NCBI GenBank assembly: GCA_963730685.1
Contig: CAVSSP010000001.1
Location: 1,674,001 to 1,738,000 of the forward strand
Reading direction: 5' to 3'
Origin: Bog-756 sp963730685
GTDB taxonomy: Bacteria > Actinomycetota > Acidimicrobiia > Acidimicrobiales > RAAP-2
Length of the DNA stretch: 64,000 nt
Shown: one piece after another, positions 61,366-64,000 of the stretch
Layout: each line of letters opens with the position of its first letter
Numbering within the stretch: position 1 is the first letter of the stretch
Made by a program: the position numbers and the translations under genes
The notes under the pieces: model-generated
Told to the model about the DNA's origin: nothing
The model's input: only the letters and a program-made list of their open reading frames with translations
Database searches by the model: none

Positions 61366-62679
61366 CTACCGCTGGAGCAGGTCCTTGGCGATGTGGGTGA
61401 TCTGGATCTCGTCGGTTCCGGCGTAGATCTGGAACACCTTGGCGTCACGGGCCAGCTGCTCCACCCGGAACTCGGCCATGTACCCGTTTCCGCCGAACAG
61501 CTGGACGGCCTCCATGGCCACCTCGGAGGCGGCCTGGGCCGAGTAGAGCTTCATGGCCGAGGCCTCGGCCAGGGTCAGGGTCTTGCCGGCCTCGGACAGC
61601 TCGATGTGCCGGAAGACCAGGTTCTGCACGTTGAGGCGGGCCACCTCCATCTTCGCCAGCTTGAGCTGGATGAGCTGGCGGTCCCCGATCGGCCGCTCCC
61701 ACAGCATCCGGTTCTTGGCGTACTCCACCGACAGCTTCAGGCACTCCTCGATGACCCCGAGCGACATGGCGGCCAGCCCGGCCCGCTCGGTGACGAAGTT
61801 GCCCTTGGCCGAGTCCCGCCCGCTACCGGCCCGCTCGTCCTCGGTCTCACCCAACAGGTGCTCCCGGCCCACCCGCACATCGGTCAGGAACAGCTCGCCC
61901 GTGGGCGACGAGTGCAGCCCCATCTTGCGGAACGGTTTGGACTGCTCCAGTCCGGGTGTTCCCCTGTCGAGGACGAAGGTCAGCACCTGGCGGTCGCGGA
62001 TGGGGGTGTCCGACCCGTCGTCCAGCTTGGCGTAGAACACGATGGTGTCGGCGAAGGGCCCGTTGGTGATGAATGTCTTGGACCCGTTGAGGATGTACTC
62101 GTCGCCGTCCCGGCGGGCGGTGGACTTCATCCCGCCGAGCGCGTCGGAACCGGAGTCGGGCTCGGTGATGGCCCAGGCGCCGACCTTGTCACCGGTCAGG
62201 AGGTCGAGTCCCCATCGCTCCATCTGGGACGGCGTGCCCTGCTTCATGATGGTCCCCCCGGCCAACCCGGCGCTCACCCCCATGGCGGTGACGATGCCCG
62301 GGCAGTAGTGGCACAGCTCGATGATGGGGATCAAGGTCATGGCGGCGGCACCGCCGTCGCCCCGGCGTCCGGCGGCCGCCTCCCCGGTGTCCCCGGTGTC
62401 CCCGGTGTCCCCGGTGTCCCCGGCTGCCGTTGTGGCCCCGGCACCCGCTCCGGCGCCGGGGCCGGCGCCGCCGAGCTCGGCCGACCTGCGGTCCAGCTGC
62501 TTCTTGAACCGGTCGCGGGCGAGCTGGTCCATGCCGAAGGTGGCGTAGAGCTTCGAGATGATGCCGTAGGGCGGCAGATCGCCGTGCTCCAGGGCCTCGA
62601 TGTTGGGGACGACCTCGGCGTCGATGAAGCGCCGGATGGCGTCCCGGATCATCAGCTGCTCTTCTGACCACTCGAACAC
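61366..62679 (-). CDS. Acyl-CoA dehydrogenase with Gly-Asp-Thr repeat insertion
   Basis: 437 residues. FEWSEEQLMIRDAIRRFIDA starts the helical N-domain. WAITEPDSGSDALGGMKSTA and YILNGSKTFITNGPFADTIV form the middle domain. MLWERPIGDRQLIQLKLAKM and the closing FQIYAGTDEIQITHIAKDLL carry substrate and FAD contacts. Between the first and second parts (about residues 70-105) a stretch of Gly/Ala and a GDTGDTGDTGDTG repeat is inserted in a loop. GTG 62679 with GGAGGG upstream. Specific acyl-CoA unknown. Confidence 0.92.
   Translation of the reverse strand: MFEWSEEQLMIRDAIRRFIDAEVVPNIEALEHGDLPPYGIISKLYATFGMDQLARDRFKKQLDRRSAELGGAGPGAGAGAGATTAAGDTGDTGDTGDTGEAAAGRRGDGGAAAMTLIPIIELCHYCPGIVTAMGVSAGLAGGTIMKQGTPSQMERWGLDLLTGDKVGAWAITEPDSGSDALGGMKSTARRDGDEYILNGSKTFITNGPFADTIVFYAKLDDGSDTPIRDRQVLTFVLDRGTPGLEQSKPFRKMGLHSSPTGELFLTDVRVGREHLLGETEDERAGSGRDSAKGNFVTERAGLAAMSLGVIEECLKLSVEYAKNRMLWERPIGDRQLIQLKLAKMEVARLNVQNLVFRHIELSEAGKTLTLAEASAMKLYSAQAASEVAMEAVQLFGGNGYMAEFRVEQLARDAKVFQIYAGTDEIQITHIAKDLLQR
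62387..62424. repeat. 9-bp tandem repeats in the acyl-CoA dehydrogenase gene
   Basis: Copies of CCCCGGTGT encode the Gly-Asp-Thr repeat on the minus strand. Confidence 0.7.
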
Positions 62680-62744
62680 GTTCGCCCTCCGTCATCGGTG
62701 CGAGCCGTCGGTACTCGCTGGCCCGAGGCTAACCGAGGTCGGCC

Positions 62745-62750
62745 TACAGT
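62745..62750 (+). promoter_or_regulatory. Leaderless -10 hexamer of the truncated globin gene
   Basis: TACAGT ends six bases before the GTG at 62757. Confidence 0.55.
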
Positions 62751-62756
62751 CGGGGC

Positions 62757-63149
62757 GTGCGAGTCAAGCGCGAACCCGACCGCCCCGCCTACGAGCGATG
62801 GGGGGGCGAGCCCTTCTTCACCGCCCTGGTGGGGCGGTTCTACGAGGGTGTGTCGACGGATCCACTCCTGCGGCCCATGTACCCGGCCGACCTGTCCGAG
62901 TCGAAGGCCCATCTGGCCATGTTCCTGATGCAGTACTGGGGCGGACCGCCCACCTACAGCGAGCAGCGGGGCCATCCCCGGCTCCGGATGCGCCACGCCC
63001 CCTTCGCCATCGGGCAGGCGCAGTCCGAGGCGTGGCTGCGCCACATGACCGACGCCGTGGCCGCCTCGGGGCTGGGCCCCGACGACCGACAGGAGCTCCT
63101 CGACTATCTGTCGATGGCGGCCCGCAGCCTGGTCAACGCCGACACCTGA
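62757..63149 (+). CDS. glbO: Group II truncated haemoglobin (trHbO type)
   Basis: 130 residues. FFTALVGRFYEGVSTDPLLR gives the B-helix with Tyr B10. LAMFLMQYWGGPPTYSEQRG and HPRLRMRHAPFAIGQAQSEA carry the proximal His F8 (about residue 80) and the following loop. WLRHMTDAV holds the Trp at G8 that marks group II/III. Mycobacterial trHbO is linked to oxygen handling and nitric-oxide defence. GTG 62757, probably leaderless. Confidence 0.93.
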   Translation: MRVKREPDRPAYERWGGEPFFTALVGRFYEGVSTDPLLRPMYPADLSESKAHLAMFLMQYWGGPPTYSEQRGHPRLRMRHAPFAIGQAQSEAWLRHMTDAVAASGLGPDDRQELLDYLSMAARSLVNADT

Positions 63150-63184
63150 GCGCCCGGGTCACCCCCGGCTCCCGCCCCCGATCG

Positions 63185-64000
63185 TCAGCGCCCGGCCGGC
63201 ACCGACCGGGACACGTCGACCGACACGTCGAGTGTGTGGGTGTTCCCGCCGCCGAACACGATGCCCTTGAGCGGCGAGACGTCGGAGTAGTCGCGCCCCC
63301 AGGCCGTCGTGACGTAGGTCGACCCCACCACCTGGTCGTTGGTGGGGTCGACGTCGAGCCAGCCCCACTCGGGGATGAACACCGACGGCCAGGCATGGGA
63401 GGCGTCGGCCCCGATCAGGCGCTCCTCGCCGGGCGGTGGCGCCGTCTCCAGGTAGCCGCTCACATAGCGGGCGGCCAGACCCATGGAGCGCAGGCATCCG
63501 ATGGCGAGGTGGGCGAAGTCCTGGCAGACGCCGCGCCGGAACCGGATCACCTCCTCGAGGGGGGTGGTCACCGTGGTGAACCCGGGATCGTAGAGGTAGT
63601 CGACGAAGATCCGCTCGGTGAGCTCGGAGACCACGTCGTGGATGGGACGACCCGGCGTGAACGACGGCTCGGCGTAGGCGCGCACCGCGGCCGACAGGGG
63701 GATGAGCGGCGACTCGAAGCAGAACTGGCGTGCGGCCAGGGTGTCGGGACCGAGGTCGCGGGCCAGGGTGTCCCGCGCCCGCTCCCAGGCGGAGCCGACC
63801 GCCGGCAGCGGTTCGCGCCCGGACACCGACACCGAGCTGGTCGACGTCACCGTCAGCTCCGAAAAGGGACCGTCCACGGCGAACGTGGCCACCGGGTTCC
63901 CGAAGAAGTCGCTCCGTTCCGACCAGCTGGTCGGCGTCGGCTCGACCACGATCTCGCTGCTCAAGCAGTGCTGGCGGTCCGATTCCCGTGGCCGCAGGTG
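63185..64000 (-). CDS. Transglutaminase-like cysteine protease domain protein, 5' end outside the window
   Basis: The frame is still open at the right edge (HLRPRESDRQHC leads into SSEIVVEP), so the start is not seen; the visible part is about 271 residues. The family N-terminal beta-domain (SDFFGNPVATFAVDGPFSEL) is followed by the transglutaminase core: RRGVCQDFAHLAIGCLRSMG has the catalytic Cys, ADASHAWPSVFIPEWGWLDV the His, and DPTNDQVV the Asp. The remainder to the stop at 63185 is beta-rich. Bacterial members are often peptidases or accessory proteins rather than cross-linkers. Convergent with the globin gene. Confidence 0.9.
   Translation of the reverse strand, partial: HLRPRESDRQHCLSSEIVVEPTPTSWSERSDFFGNPVATFAVDGPFSELTVTSTSSVSVSGREPLPAVGSAWERARDTLARDLGPDTLAARQFCFESPLIPLSAAVRAYAEPSFTPGRPIHDVVSELTERIFVDYLYDPGFTTVTTPLEEVIRFRRGVCQDFAHLAIGCLRSMGLAARYVSGYLETAPPPGEERLIGADASHAWPSVFIPEWGWLDVDPTNDQVVGSTYVTTAWGRDYSDVSPLKGIVFGGGNTHTLDVSVDVSRSVPAGR

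Overview
The window is chromosomal DNA from a GC-rich actinobacterium, most likely an uncultured member of the Acidimicrobiia. The evidence is convergent: very high GC, abundant GTG/TTG starts, a PafB-PafC pair, an HU protein with a lysine/alanine tail, coenzyme F420 biosynthesis (CofC), the actinobacterial fused E2-E1 2-oxoglutarate decarboxylase (Kgd), GTP-dependent PEP carboxykinase, a truncated haemoglobin, and the order rpmB / DAK2 / recG / rsmD / coaD / yceD / rpmF / plsX. No tRNA, rRNA, CRISPR array or insertion sequence was seen. The genus-level assignment is inference.

Layout. 0-6.7 kb: two tandem GT-C-like membrane proteins, an acyl-CoA carboxylase beta chain, a frameshifted CtaG and pafBC. 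6.8-10.8 kb: a convergent relaxase / coupling-protein pair with no other conjugation genes, then an AT-richer regulatory stretch and the long-tailed HU gene with a strong terminator. 10.8-22.9 kb: a PIG-L deacetylase with cofC, a class III cyclase, a GH38 mannosidase, an acyl-CoA synthetase, RNase HII, an acyl-CoA dehydrogenase, a TIGR01777 epimerase, a hydrolase and a tailless HU. 22.9-30 kb: queD-queC-queE (preQ0 synthesis), kgd and an M20 peptidase. 30-35 kb: a NYN-nuclease / Lys-rich / S1 fusion, fabZ, xth and a UvrD-like helicase. 35-43.5 kb: hydrolase, a membrane-anchored MurF-like ligase, D-Ala-D-Ala ligase, PH-domain protein, galactokinase, alpha-methylacyl-CoA racemase, AsnC-type domain and a DUF222/HNH protein. 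43.5-58.7 kb: MFS protein, pckG, thiL, a two-component system, then the rpmB-to-plsX housekeeping block. 58.7-64 kb: patatin-like protein, sugar porter, acyl-CoA dehydrogenase, truncated globin and a transglutaminase-like protein cut by the right edge.

Two window-wide patterns matter for any reader. First, about twenty start codons are preceded, 6-9 bases upstream, by a TANNNT hexamer with no ribosome binding site in between. This is the signature of leaderless transcription, and it decides several starts. Second, seven genes (ctaG, queE, kgd, the M20 peptidase, the NYN-S1 gene, the helicase and galK) carry single-base indels, nearly all +1, whose removal restores textbook proteins. They cluster between 23 and 40 kb and look more like sequence errors than decay.

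The most distinctive elements are the NYN-lysine repeat-S1 fusion, the isolated relaxase/coupling-protein pair, and a short AT-rich sequence shared between an intergenic site and an in-frame insertion in thiL.
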